Shown here: positions 33,514 through 42,012 of the stretch, one piece after another | Layout of the letters: each line of letters opens with the position of its first letter | How positions within the stretch are numbered: position 1 is the first letter of the stretch | Origin: Gordonia sediminis | Lineage (GTDB): Bacteria > Actinomycetota > Actinomycetes > Mycobacteriales > Mycobacteriaceae | NCBI GenBank assembly: GCA_004193205.1 | Contig: RZUM01000001.1 | Coordinates: 500,342 to 564,341, forward strand | Length of the DNA stretch: 64,000 nucleotides | Direction: 5' to 3' | Notes under the pieces: generated by a model | Told to the model about the DNA's origin: nothing | The model's input: the letters and a program-made list of their open reading frames with translations, nothing else | Database searches by the model: none | Made by a program: the position numbers and the translations under genes

Positions 33514-34722
33514 CTATCTACGCGGTAGTCCCAGACCGCGCTGGGCGATCACGTTGTACTGGATCTCGTCGGTGCCGCCCGCCAGATGCAGCGCGGGCAC
33601 GCCGAGCACGAACTCCGACCACGCGAACGCATCCTTCTCGCCGTGGTCGACGAAGGCGTGTTCCCCGAGCACCGCCTCGGCCAGCCGGGCGATCTCGTCG
33701 AGCGCCCGGGCCATCAGCATCTTCAGCACCGACCCTGACACCGGCTCGAGACGGTGTGTCCAAGAGCCAGGGGTGAGACCGGCCGCCGCGCGCATCGCGG
33801 TGACCGCGGCCACCGTCTTCGCGATCTGTGGTCGGTGCACCGGATCAGCCTCGGCCCCAAGGCGTCGCACCAGGGCCACGGTCCGCTCCATCACGTACGG
33901 GGTCAGGGGTCCGGCCGCACCACTCATGGTCGACCGCTCGTTGCCGAGGCTGGTCGAGGCGACCTTCCAGCCTTCTCCCACACCGCCGATCCGGTGGCTG
34001 TCCGGGACCCGCACGCCGTCGAGGAACACCTCGTTGAAGGCGGCGCCACCGGTCATCTGGCGGATCGGTCGGACGGTCACCCCGGGGGCGTGCATGTCCA
34101 CGAGGAACATTGTGAGCCCGGCGTGCTTGGGCGCGGCCGGATCGGTCCGCACCAGAGCCTCACCGACATCGGCGAGGTGCCCCATCGACGTCCACACCTT
34201 CTGCCCGTGCAGCACCCAGTCGTCGCCGTCACGGACCGCGCGAGTGGAGACACCCGCGAGATCCGACCCGGCGCCGGGCTCGGAGAACAACTGGCAGCCG
34301 ATCACTTCCCCGCGGAACAGCGCGGGCAGAGCCGAGTTCCGCAACTCGTCAGGTGCGTGTGCACGCAGCGCAGGTGCGACGATGTTGAGGCCGACGAACA
34401 GTGCTTCGCGCGTGGGGAATCCCATGTCGTCGAGCACATCGTCGAGGACGGCGTCGTGGGCGGGGGTGAGGCCCAGCCCACCGAGCTCGGGCGGTCCGCT
34501 CGGCCAGGCGACGCCGGCGTCGAAGAGTGCGCGTTGGAACTCGCGCAGCCGATGCACCTCGTCCTCGTGACCCTCACGCAGTTCCTCGACCGCAGCGATC
34601 CGATCGCTCTCGTCGCCGGCGGCCTCGGTCGGGCGGGCGAATTCGGCGGTCAAGTCGGCCAGGCGGGTGTGCAGGTGCGCCCCGAAGGCCGTCAGATCCG
34701 TCGGCACAGCGATGGCCGTCAT
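33514..34722 (-). CDS. Acyl-CoA dehydrogenase
   Basis: 402 residues. CQLFSEPGAGSDLAGVSTRA and WVLHGQKVWTSMGHLADVGEALVRTDP are the FAD-domain motifs; the C-terminus ends with HLAGGTDEIQYNVIAQRGLGLPR. It looks catalytically complete. Its start codon overlaps the stop of the HpaB/AbfD-like gene (ATGA). Confidence 0.92.
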   Translation of the reverse strand: MTAIAVPTDLTAFGAHLHTRLADLTAEFARPTEAAGDESDRIAAVEELREGHEDEVHRLREFQRALFDAGVAWPSGPPELGGLGLTPAHDAVLDDVLDDMGFPTREALFVGLNIVAPALRAHAPDELRNSALPALFRGEVIGCQLFSEPGAGSDLAGVSTRAVRDGDDWVLHGQKVWTSMGHLADVGEALVRTDPAAPKHAGLTMFLVDMHAPGVTVRPIRQMTGGAAFNEVFLDGVRVPDSHRIGGVGEGWKVASTSLGNERSTMSGAAGPLTPYVMERTVALVRRLGAEADPVHRPQIAKTVAAVTAMRAAAGLTPGSWTHRLEPVSGSVLKMLMARALDEIARLAEAVLGEHAFVDHGEKDAFAWSEFVLGVPALHLAGGTDEIQYNVIAQRGLGLPRR

Positions 34723-36095
34723 GCCAGACCCGCGAGTTCGAGGGCCAACTTCTTGGCGTTGTCCATGTCGTAGTGCTTACGCGCCACCAACCGCTGCGCA
34801 TACAGACCGCCACCGGACTGCAGCATCGTCACCAGCTGCCAGCCGCCATAAGCATCGGCGGTGAAATCCCGGATCGCATGGAACAACCGGGTGCGGTACT
34901 GCCCGGAAATCCCGTCCTTGGTGGCCATGTACTTCTCGATGAACGGACCCACCTCGTCGTTCTCCAGATCCGCCACCGACGGGGCGGTCACGATCGACCC
35001 ACCACCGATATCCTGCAGATGACGCACCATGTGGCTGTACTCCGACGCCGCATAATGCTTGGCCGCATTCGTGAACAGTTCGCTCGGGAAATACCAGCCC
35101 TCCGGGCTCGGCTCCGCATTCGCGATCGCCGCCTCCAACCCCGAGCGGGTCATCGTCGCGTAGATGATCATCTCCGCCACCTTCTCGCGGATATGCGAGA
35201 TCCGTTCGGTGCCGTTGGCCTCCGCGATCAGCTGCGCCAACCCCACCAGCTGATCGGCGAACTCCGACATGTGCGCGGTGCCGCCGAGGCGTTCCCACAA
35301 GCCCAGGGCGTGCGCGAACGTCGCCGAATGCCCGGTCTCGCCGGCCAAGAACACCCGCTCGTTCGGCACGAACACGTCATCGAAGATGATGAAACCCTCG
35401 GGCATGTTGTGCTTGGAGCTGACCGGGAAATCCTCCTCCCGCTCGCGCGGGGCGTAGCTGGTGTTGACGATCCGCACCCCGGGCGCATTCACCGGGATGG
35501 CGCACGCGACCGCGTAATCCTCCTCGCCCGGCTTCATGTTCTTGGTCGGCATCACCACCAACTCGTGGCTGATCGCCGCCGACGAGATGTGCAACTTCGC
35601 GCCGCGGATCACGATGCCGTCGGGGCGGCGCTCCACGATGCGGGTGTACACATCCGGATCGGCCTGCCCACCCGGCGCCACCCGACGATCACCCTTGGCG
35701 TCGGTGATGGCCTGCACACACCGCAGGTCATTGCGCTTGCAGTAGTCGAAATAGTCCTCGATCCGCTGGGCCAGCTCGGGATGATCCGCGCGCATCCGCG
35801 CCGCGGCGGTCAGCAGCGCGAGCAGGCCCTGGCTGGTGGTGACGGTGACCATGTCCCAGTGCAGCAGCGTCTCCAACAGACCCTTGAGATCATCCTTGCT
35901 GGTCGGAACCTGGAAATACGGTCCGCTGACATCATCACCGGGCACATAGTTCTGCTCATAGCCGTCGCCGACGAGTTTGATCGCAGTCGCGAACTGCGGA
36001 TGCTTCGCCAGTTCCTTGACCTCTTCGCCCTCGGCGAAGATCCGCCGCCCATCATCGAGCGAGGCAAGGTAGTCGTCCCTCGTCATCATCGCCAT
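34719..36095 (-). CDS. HpaB/AbfD-fold flavoprotein (4-hydroxyphenylacetate 3-hydroxylase family)
   Basis: 458 residues. AITDAKGDRR...DGIVIRGAKLHISSAAISHELVVMP and the C-terminal RKHYDMDNAKKLALELAGLA place it in the family of HpaB and 4-hydroxybutyryl-CoA dehydratase, closer in these segments to the dehydratase/vinylacetyl-CoA isomerase branch. The Fe-S ligand region of the dehydratase (two cysteines four apart) reads LLHWDMVTVTTSQGLLALL here, without cysteine, so a [4Fe-4S] dehydratase is unlikely. A flavin-dependent hydroxylase or isomerase acting on an aryl or acyl-CoA is the best guess. First gene of its operon, AAAGGACG before the ATG. Confidence 0.85.
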   Translation of the reverse strand: MAMMTRDDYLASLDDGRRIFAEGEEVKELAKHPQFATAIKLVGDGYEQNYVPGDDVSGPYFQVPTSKDDLKGLLETLLHWDMVTVTTSQGLLALLTAAARMRADHPELAQRIEDYFDYCKRNDLRCVQAITDAKGDRRVAPGGQADPDVYTRIVERRPDGIVIRGAKLHISSAAISHELVVMPTKNMKPGEEDYAVACAIPVNAPGVRIVNTSYAPREREEDFPVSSKHNMPEGFIIFDDVFVPNERVFLAGETGHSATFAHALGLWERLGGTAHMSEFADQLVGLAQLIAEANGTERISHIREKVAEMIIYATMTRSGLEAAIANAEPSPEGWYFPSELFTNAAKHYAASEYSHMVRHLQDIGGGSIVTAPSVADLENDEVGPFIEKYMATKDGISGQYRTRLFHAIRDFTADAYGGWQLVTMLQSGGGLYAQRLVARKHYDMDNAKKLALELAGLA

Positions 36096-36135
36096 CTTGA
36101 GTACGTCCTTTCGCGGTGGTTCTCATTGCTCGTTT

Positions 36136-36151
36136 CTGATGCTAGATTCAG
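36136..36151. promoter_or_regulatory. CTGA...YAG operator motif, site 3
   Basis: CTGATGCTAGATTCAG, the most symmetrical of the four copies (CTGA-n2-CTAG-n2-TCAG), lies between the divergent HpaB/AbfD-like gene (40 bp) and CoA-transferase gene (44 bp). An outer TTTCTGA/TCAGAAA pair surrounds it. Confidence 0.65.
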
Positions 36152-36195
36152 TTTCAGAAAATGACAACCCCTCGACAGAGATAGAGGAGGTCGGC

Positions 36196-37341
36196 ATGAC
36201 CGCCGGACCCTTGGAAGGCATCACCGTCATCGAACTCGGCGGTTTCATCGCCGGACCGTTCGCCGGACAGTTGTTGGGCGACTACGGTGCCCGCGTCATC
36301 AAGATCGAGCCTCCCGCCGGCGACCCGATGCGGCACTGGGGTGTGCAGCACGAGGGACAGAGTCTGTGGTGGCCGGGGATCGCCCGCAACAAGGAATCGG
36401 TCGTCCTCGACCTCAAGAACGACGCCGACCGCGCACTCGCCCGGACCCTGTTCACCAAGGCCGATGTGGTGCTGGAGAACTTCGCGCCCGGTCGCCTGGC
36501 CGCGTGGGGCCTGGACTACGCATCGGTGGCACCGGACAACCCGGCGCTCATCATGGCGCACGTCTCGGGGTTCGGACAGGACGGTCCGCGCGCAGCCGAC
36601 CGCGGGTTCGGCAGCGTCGCGGAGGCCATGGGCGGGTTGCGGGCCCTGATGGGATTCCCCGACCTCCCACCCGTGCGCGCCGGCATCAGTCTCGGCGACG
36701 CACTCGCGGCGATGTTCGCGGTCATCGGCACGCTCGCGGCGCTGCAGGAACGAGCACGCACCGGCCGCGGCCAGGAAGTCGACGTCGCGCTCTACGAGAG
36801 CGTGTTCGCACTGACCGAATCGCTCATGTCCGACTTCGAGATCGGCGGCGTCACCCGTGCCCGGTCCGGTAGTACCCTGCCCGGCGTCGCGCCGTCGAAT
36901 GTGTACACCGCACGCGACGGGGTCGAGGTGCTCATCGCGGCCAACGCCGACACCGTGTACCGGCGGCTGTGCCAGGCAATGGACCGGGACGACCTGATCA
37001 CCGACGAACGATTTGCGACCCACCAGGCCCGTGGCGTCAACGCCGAGGAGCTCGACGCCCTCATCTCCGCCTGGGCCACCCAGTTGGACGGCGAACACCT
37101 CGAGAAACTGCTCGACGAGTACGAGATCCCCCGCGGACGCATCTACACCCCGGGCGACATCGCCGACGACGCCCAATATGCCGCGCGGCAGATGATCACC
37201 CGGCTCGCCGCGCCGGGATTCCCCGCACCCGTCCCGATGCCGAGCGTGGTTCCGAAGTTCACGGCCACACCTGGCACGATCCGCACCCCCGGCCCGCGGC
37301 TCGGTGCACACACCGAGTCGGTGCGTGCGGAATTCAGCTGA
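36196..37341 (+). CDS. Class III (CaiB/BaiF-type) CoA transferase
   Basis: 381 residues. The opening LEGITVIELGGFIAGPFAGQLLGDYGARVIKIEPPAGDP is diagnostic, and the catalytic aspartate is in LKNDADRALAR...LENFAPGRL. It moves CoA between carboxylic acids. GAGGAGG lies at 36184-36190 before the ATG at 36196. It is divergent from the HpaB/AbfD-like operon and followed by the FadB-like gene. Confidence 0.92.
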   Translation: MTAGPLEGITVIELGGFIAGPFAGQLLGDYGARVIKIEPPAGDPMRHWGVQHEGQSLWWPGIARNKESVVLDLKNDADRALARTLFTKADVVLENFAPGRLAAWGLDYASVAPDNPALIMAHVSGFGQDGPRAADRGFGSVAEAMGGLRALMGFPDLPPVRAGISLGDALAAMFAVIGTLAALQERARTGRGQEVDVALYESVFALTESLMSDFEIGGVTRARSGSTLPGVAPSNVYTARDGVEVLIAANADTVYRRLCQAMDRDDLITDERFATHQARGVNAEELDALISAWATQLDGEHLEKLLDEYEIPRGRIYTPGDIADDAQYAARQMITRLAAPGFPAPVPMPSVVPKFTATPGTIRTPGPRLGAHTESVRAEFS

Positions 37342-37387
37342 GCTTCAACGGATTCAGCACACAGTCCCCCACTGAGGAGAAAATCCC

Positions 37388-39490
37388 ATGCACACCCAGA
37401 ACAGCAATTTCGCCGTGACCCGTCAGGACGGCGTGGCCGTGCTGCATCTCGACGTTCCCGACCGGACGATGAACGTCGTCGACGCATCCGTGATCGACGA
37501 ACTCGCGACGATTCTCGACACGACGCTGACCGACGACGACGTCCGGGGCATCGTGCTCACCTCGGGAAAGCCCGGCGCTTTCGGCGCCGGTGCCGATCTG
37601 AAGTCACTGCCCGAGTTGGCGAATGATCCCGGGACGACGGACTTCCTGGTCCGCACACATGCTCTGATGGAGCGGATGGCCGACTCCCCCAAGCCGATCG
37701 TGGCCGCCATCGACGGGTACGCGCTCGGTGGCGCCCTCGAGATCGCGCTCGGCGCGAGCACCATCCTCGTCACACCGTCGGCTCGTCTCGGTCTGCCGGA
37801 GTCCACTCTCGGGCTGATCCCGGGTGGCGGTGGGACGCAATTGATCCTGCGACGGGTCGAACCCACTGTCGCCATCGAGATGATGGTCGCGGGCGCTACG
37901 TTGTCGGCTGAGAAGGCGGTCGCCGCGGGACTCGCCGACGACATCGTCGATGCGGACAGCTTGCTCGCGACCGCGATCGAGATCGCGAGCACCGGACAGA
38001 TCACCCCCCGGCCGCACCCCACTCCGGACCTGAAGATGGCAACCGAGGTCGAGGCGGCAGCCGCGGCCGTGCGCCGGCCACCGAGCGCGGGTGCTGCCAC
38101 CGCCCTGGTGCAGATCGTCAGCGCGGGCGTCACCGTCGGCCGGTCCGCGGGCCTGGCCGCCGAACGCGAGTACTTCCTTCGACTGTTGCGCGGAGACGAG
38201 AGCGCGGCGCTGATCCACATGTTCCACGTGGAGACCGACGCCAAGCGTCGATTCCGGGGCACGTCGCTACGCCCCACCACGATGGCCGTGGTCGGTGCCG
38301 GACAGATGGGCGCGGGGATCGCCGCGACGGCGGCCGCGCACGGCATCAACGCCGTCGTCCGCGACATCGACGAGGGCCGCATCGCCGAGGCGCGCGACCG
38401 CGCCGCGAAGGCCGGCTCGGACGACACGCGCGCGGCATGGTCGGGCACCACCGACTGGGCCCGGTTCGCCGAGGCGGACGCGGTTGTGGAGGCGGTGTTC
38501 GAATCGCCCGATCTCAAGCGCGACACACTCGCCCAGGTGGATGCGCAGGTGGGGCCGGACACCCTCATCACCACGAACACCTCGGCCATCCCGATTGCCG
38601 GTCTCGCCGACGCGGTGTCACGTCCCGAACGGTTCCTCGGAACGCACTTCTTCTCGCCGGTCGAGAAGATGCCGCTTGTCGAGCTCGTGCCGCACGACCG
38701 CACCGCCGCTGCCTCGGTCGACCGCGCCGGCGCGATCGCCCGCGCGCTCGGCAAGCTTCCGGTGGTGGTGGCCGACTATCCCGGCTTCTTCACCTCACGC
38801 GTGTACGCACGATGGCTGCTCGAGGGTCTGCGCCTGCTCGTCGACGGCGCCGATCCGGCGCTGATCGAGAAGGAGGCACGTGAGGTCGGCTTCCCCGTCG
38901 GCCCCCTGCAGGCGTCTGACGAGGTGACGTTGCAGCTGGTGATGGATGCCAGCATCGTCCAGGTCGCCGAACGCGTGCTGACCGACCGAGTCGACGTACC
39001 GGCCATCAAGGACCTCGCCAACCGGCTCCTCGAGGCGGGCGTGCGCGGCAAGCGTTTCGGCCAGGGTTTCTACAACTACCAGGATGGCCGACGGGCCGGA
39101 ATCAACCCGGACGTCGTCGCGGTCGCGGCACCGGCCGGTGCCTCGGTTCCCGCGGGTGTCGCCGGGGAACGACTGCTGCTCGCGTTCGTCACCGAGTCTC
39201 TGCTCTGTTGGGACGACGCGACCCTGTGCCACCCCGACGACGGTGATCTCGCCGCAGTGCTCGGGATCGGGTTCCCGCGCGCACTCGGCGGGCCGTTCCA
39301 TTGGATCGATCGTCAGGGCGCCGCAGCGGTGCTGGCGCGGTGCCAAGCATTCGACGACAAGGCATTCCCCGTCGGCGACACGTTGCCGCGATTGGCCGAT
39401 GTCAACGGTCGATTCATCGACGAGGCTCGTCGGGACGGGCCCGGAACACCCGGAAGCCGTCTGAGCGATCAGGTCGCGGAGCGCGTGTGA
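37388..39490 (+). CDS. Bifunctional enoyl-CoA hydratase/3-hydroxyacyl-CoA dehydrogenase (FadB-like)
   Basis: 700 residues. The N-terminal crotonase domain (residues 1-~190) has FGAGADLKSLPE and AIDGYALGGALEIALGAS plus a catalytic Glu region LPESTLGLIPGGGGTQ. The dehydrogenase half starts near residue 298 with TMAVVGAGQMGAGIAATAAAHG (NAD binding) and includes THFFSPVEKMPLVELV. It performs two steps of beta-oxidation. GAGGAG precedes the ATG. It ends before a strong terminator and is probably co-transcribed with the CoA transferase. Confidence 0.92.
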   Translation: MHTQNSNFAVTRQDGVAVLHLDVPDRTMNVVDASVIDELATILDTTLTDDDVRGIVLTSGKPGAFGAGADLKSLPELANDPGTTDFLVRTHALMERMADSPKPIVAAIDGYALGGALEIALGASTILVTPSARLGLPESTLGLIPGGGGTQLILRRVEPTVAIEMMVAGATLSAEKAVAAGLADDIVDADSLLATAIEIASTGQITPRPHPTPDLKMATEVEAAAAAVRRPPSAGAATALVQIVSAGVTVGRSAGLAAEREYFLRLLRGDESAALIHMFHVETDAKRRFRGTSLRPTTMAVVGAGQMGAGIAATAAAHGINAVVRDIDEGRIAEARDRAAKAGSDDTRAAWSGTTDWARFAEADAVVEAVFESPDLKRDTLAQVDAQVGPDTLITTNTSAIPIAGLADAVSRPERFLGTHFFSPVEKMPLVELVPHDRTAAASVDRAGAIARALGKLPVVVADYPGFFTSRVYARWLLEGLRLLVDGADPALIEKEAREVGFPVGPLQASDEVTLQLVMDASIVQVAERVLTDRVDVPAIKDLANRLLEAGVRGKRFGQGFYNYQDGRRAGINPDVVAVAAPAGASVPAGVAGERLLLAFVTESLLCWDDATLCHPDDGDLAAVLGIGFPRALGGPFHWIDRQGAAAVLARCQAFDDKAFPVGDTLPRLADVNGRFIDEARRDGPGTPGSRLSDQVAERV

Positions 39491-39510
39491 TCGCACTGTA
39501 GGTCCTGACG

Positions 39511-39555
39511 GTTCGGGATGCCGGGTTCCACCACACCCGGCATTCCGAACTTTTT
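39511..39555. terminator. Rho-independent terminator after the FadB-like gene
   Basis: GTTCGGGATGCCGGGT (39511-39526) pairs with ACCCGGCATTCCGAAC (39535-39550), 15 of 16 positions, followed by TTTTT. It lies between convergent genes and could serve both. Confidence 0.9.
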
Positions 39556-39563
39556 AGGGTCCG

Positions 39564-40313
39564 TCAGCGGTACGGTGCCCAGTCACCTTCTCGCTGGGCG
39601 AGGCGGTCGGCGACGACACGCAGTGTGTCGATCTGATGAATCATGCCCATATGCGTACCGGTGACCTCGACGCTCTCGTTGAGAGGCGCGGGCGCGGACA
39701 CGCATGAATGCCAGGCGACGATGCCGTCGGAACGCGAGTAGACGCTGGTCGTGGGTACCGGCAGCGGTTCGGCCCGACGCTGCACCGCCTCCTCGGTGAA
39801 GAGCTCTTCGAAGGTCGAGCCTCGATTGACCAGCTGGTACAACTTCCAGGCCGGTGTCGTCGGCAGGTGCTCGTTGAACGGACTCGCGAGAGTGATGACC
39901 ATACGGGTGTGGTCGGGGAAGGTGTGGCCCATCTCCCGGGCGTAGACGCCGCCGGCGCTCCAGCCGATGACGCTCACCCGCTGCCCGTAGCGTTCGTGCA
40001 GGTCGGCCATCAGCCTCCCGAGGGCCGCAGTCCGCGCGGGTGTGATCGCACGGTTCCGGCCGAGCTGCCAGTCGTACACCCGATAGTTGAGTCGACGCAG
40101 GTGTCGTCGCAGAAACGCGGTGGATTCGGGACCGGCGAGGAACCCCGGCACGACGACCACGGGGTGGCCGTCACCGCGCGGCCAGCCGCGCAGGAACCGG
40201 GTGTGCACAACCGATGTGGCGAGCTCGAGGGGTGCCCGCAGTTCCCGGCGGGCCTCCCACAGCGTTGGGGTACGGGCACCGTCGGGTTGGTTGGGACTGG
40301 TCGGTTGGGACAC
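39564..40313 (-). CDS. Alpha/beta hydrolase, lipase-like
   Basis: 249 residues. PVVVVPGFLAGPES is the oxyanion region, VIGWSAGGVYARE holds the nucleophile (Ser119), SRSDGIVAW the acid and GTHMGM the histidine. No clear signal peptide. It is divergent from WS/DGAT across operator site 4, suggesting paired control of neutral-lipid breakdown and synthesis. Substrate is inferred only. Confidence 0.85.
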   Translation of the reverse strand: MSQPTSPNQPDGARTPTLWEARRELRAPLELATSVVHTRFLRGWPRGDGHPVVVVPGFLAGPESTAFLRRHLRRLNYRVYDWQLGRNRAITPARTAALGRLMADLHERYGQRVSVIGWSAGGVYAREMGHTFPDHTRMVITLASPFNEHLPTTPAWKLYQLVNRGSTFEELFTEEAVQRRAEPLPVPTTSVYSRSDGIVAWHSCVSAPAPLNESVEVTGTHMGMIHQIDTLRVVADRLAQREGDWAPYR

Positions 40314-40405
40314 TGTCGCTCCTATTCGTCTGTGCGGTCCGCCGCTCTACATCACACTCGCCCGTGGCGGACGGGGGGTGACATGAGCGGGACGGATATG
40401 CAATA

Positions 40406-40421
40406 CTAAATCTAACGTCAG
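40406..40421. promoter_or_regulatory. CTGA...YAG operator motif, site 4
   Basis: CTGACGTTAGATTTAG (minus strand) lies between the divergent lipase-like (92 bp) and WS/DGAT (60 bp) genes. Confidence 0.6.
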
Positions 40422-40481
40422 TTTCAGTTCTAGTCCACTCGATCGCCCCGCCGATCGGTTGTGGTGATTGGGAGAGGTACC

Positions 40482-42005
40482 ATGCGCAGGCTCGGTGGCA
40501 TCGACGCCGCATTTCTCGGGATGGAGACCCACGAGGTCCATGCTCACGTCGTCGCGGTGTCGATCTACGACCCGTCGACGAGTCCGCACGATTTCGACGA
40601 GGATCACGCCAAGCGACTGCTCCTCAGCAAGCTCGACAAGATCCCGGCATTCCACCGGCGGCTCGTCACCGTTCCCGGATCGTTCACGCTTCCGTACTGG
40701 ATCGACGACCCCGATTTCGACATCGATGCGCACGTCTTCTCCCGGGAGATCGAGGCCCCGGGCGGACGCGTGGAACTCACCGCCGCCTTGGCCGACATCA
40801 GTGAACGCGGCCTCGACCGGAACCGGCCACAGTGGGAACTCCACGTGCTCACCGGACTCGAGGGAGGACGCGTTGCCCACGCCCTGAAAATGCACCACGC
40901 CGCTGTCGACGGTGCGACCGGGGTCGCCATCTCGCAGACCCTCAACAGCATCGACCCCGACGACGTCGAGATCGGGCCACCGGCGATCTGGCCCCCGGAC
41001 TCGGTGCCGTCCGCCTGGCACATGCTGCGACGCGGTATCGGCGATACCGTCGGTACGGCCCGAACCCTCATCAGCGTCGAACGCGACATTCTGGGGCTGC
41101 TACCCCGAGTCGTGAAGGCCTTCATCGGCAGTGGCCCGGCGCCCGTCCGCCCGGTGCCCCGGCTGTCCTTCAATCACGCGATCTCGCCGAACCGCTCCCT
41201 TGCGTATACGCACCTCGACTTCGCCGGTGTCCGCGGCGTGAGCAAGGCCACCGGGACCACGATCAACGACGTCGTCCTCGCTTTATGCGCGATCGCGCTG
41301 CGCGACTGGTTGACCCAGCGCGACGAACTGCCCGACAAGTCGTTGATCGCCGGTGTTCCGGTATCCACCCGAGCGGCGACCGAGAGCACCGACAGCAACC
41401 AGGTAACCGCCGTCCTCGCTGCCCTGCCGGTGCATCTCGACGACCCGCTGGAGGTTCTGCGGATCGTCGCCGCCGACATGGAACGGCAGAAGAAGGCGAT
41501 CGGAGAAGCGCCCGCCGACCTCACCGAGAAGATCGCCTCCCTGTTGCCGCCGATCGCGGTCGGAATCGGTTCCACACTCATCGGCCTGACGCGGATGAAC
41601 AACTTCGTGCCCATGCCGTTCAACCTGGGCATCTCGAACGTCCCCGGGTCACGGGAACCGCTCTACTGCACGGGCGCCCAGTTGGTCGGACACTTCGGCT
41701 TCGGCTTCTTCCCGCACGGTGCCGGGCTCAACATCACACTCGACAGCCACGTCGACACGTTCGACGTCGCCCTGATGACCTGCCCCGACCTCGTCGACAA
41801 TCTCTGGGACCTCGCCGACGCGCTCCCGGCAGCGTTGAAGACAATGATGGACGCCGTCGAGACACTCCCGGCCCCGCAGCAGGCCGTGCCGGCGAAGGCC
41901 GTGCGGGCAGTCGAAGCCCCGGTCAGCGACAAGAGCGGCATGGACGGAGTGGTCGTTGATGCCGTGTCTCGGCCACGGAAGAAGCAGCCGGTCCGGACCC
42001 GGTGA
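40482..42005 (+). CDS. Wax ester synthase/acyl-CoA:diacylglycerol acyltransferase (WS/DGAT)
   Basis: 507 residues. The opening RLGGIDAAFLGMETHEVHAHV and the catalytic HHAAVDG (residues 138-144) define the family; NDVVLALCAIALRDWL and LGISNVPGSREPLYCTGAQL are the other conserved blocks. It makes triacylglycerol or wax esters from acyl-CoA at the membrane. GGAGAGGT lies 3-10 bases before the ATG at 40482. This enzyme is typical of mycolic-acid actinobacteria. It ends 7 bp from the convergent cupredoxin gene. Confidence 0.93.
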   Translation: MRRLGGIDAAFLGMETHEVHAHVVAVSIYDPSTSPHDFDEDHAKRLLLSKLDKIPAFHRRLVTVPGSFTLPYWIDDPDFDIDAHVFSREIEAPGGRVELTAALADISERGLDRNRPQWELHVLTGLEGGRVAHALKMHHAAVDGATGVAISQTLNSIDPDDVEIGPPAIWPPDSVPSAWHMLRRGIGDTVGTARTLISVERDILGLLPRVVKAFIGSGPAPVRPVPRLSFNHAISPNRSLAYTHLDFAGVRGVSKATGTTINDVVLALCAIALRDWLTQRDELPDKSLIAGVPVSTRAATESTDSNQVTAVLAALPVHLDDPLEVLRIVAADMERQKKAIGEAPADLTEKIASLLPPIAVGIGSTLIGLTRMNNFVPMPFNLGISNVPGSREPLYCTGAQLVGHFGFGFFPHGAGLNITLDSHVDTFDVALMTCPDLVDNLWDLADALPAALKTMMDAVETLPAPQQAVPAKAVRAVEAPVSDKSGMDGVVVDAVSRPRKKQPVRTR

Positions 42006-42012
42006 CAGCCGG

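Noticed and set aside
39751-40409. + strand frames antisense to the lipase-like gene
   Set aside because: The - strand protein has a full Ser-Asp-His arrangement; the antisense frames have no motif.
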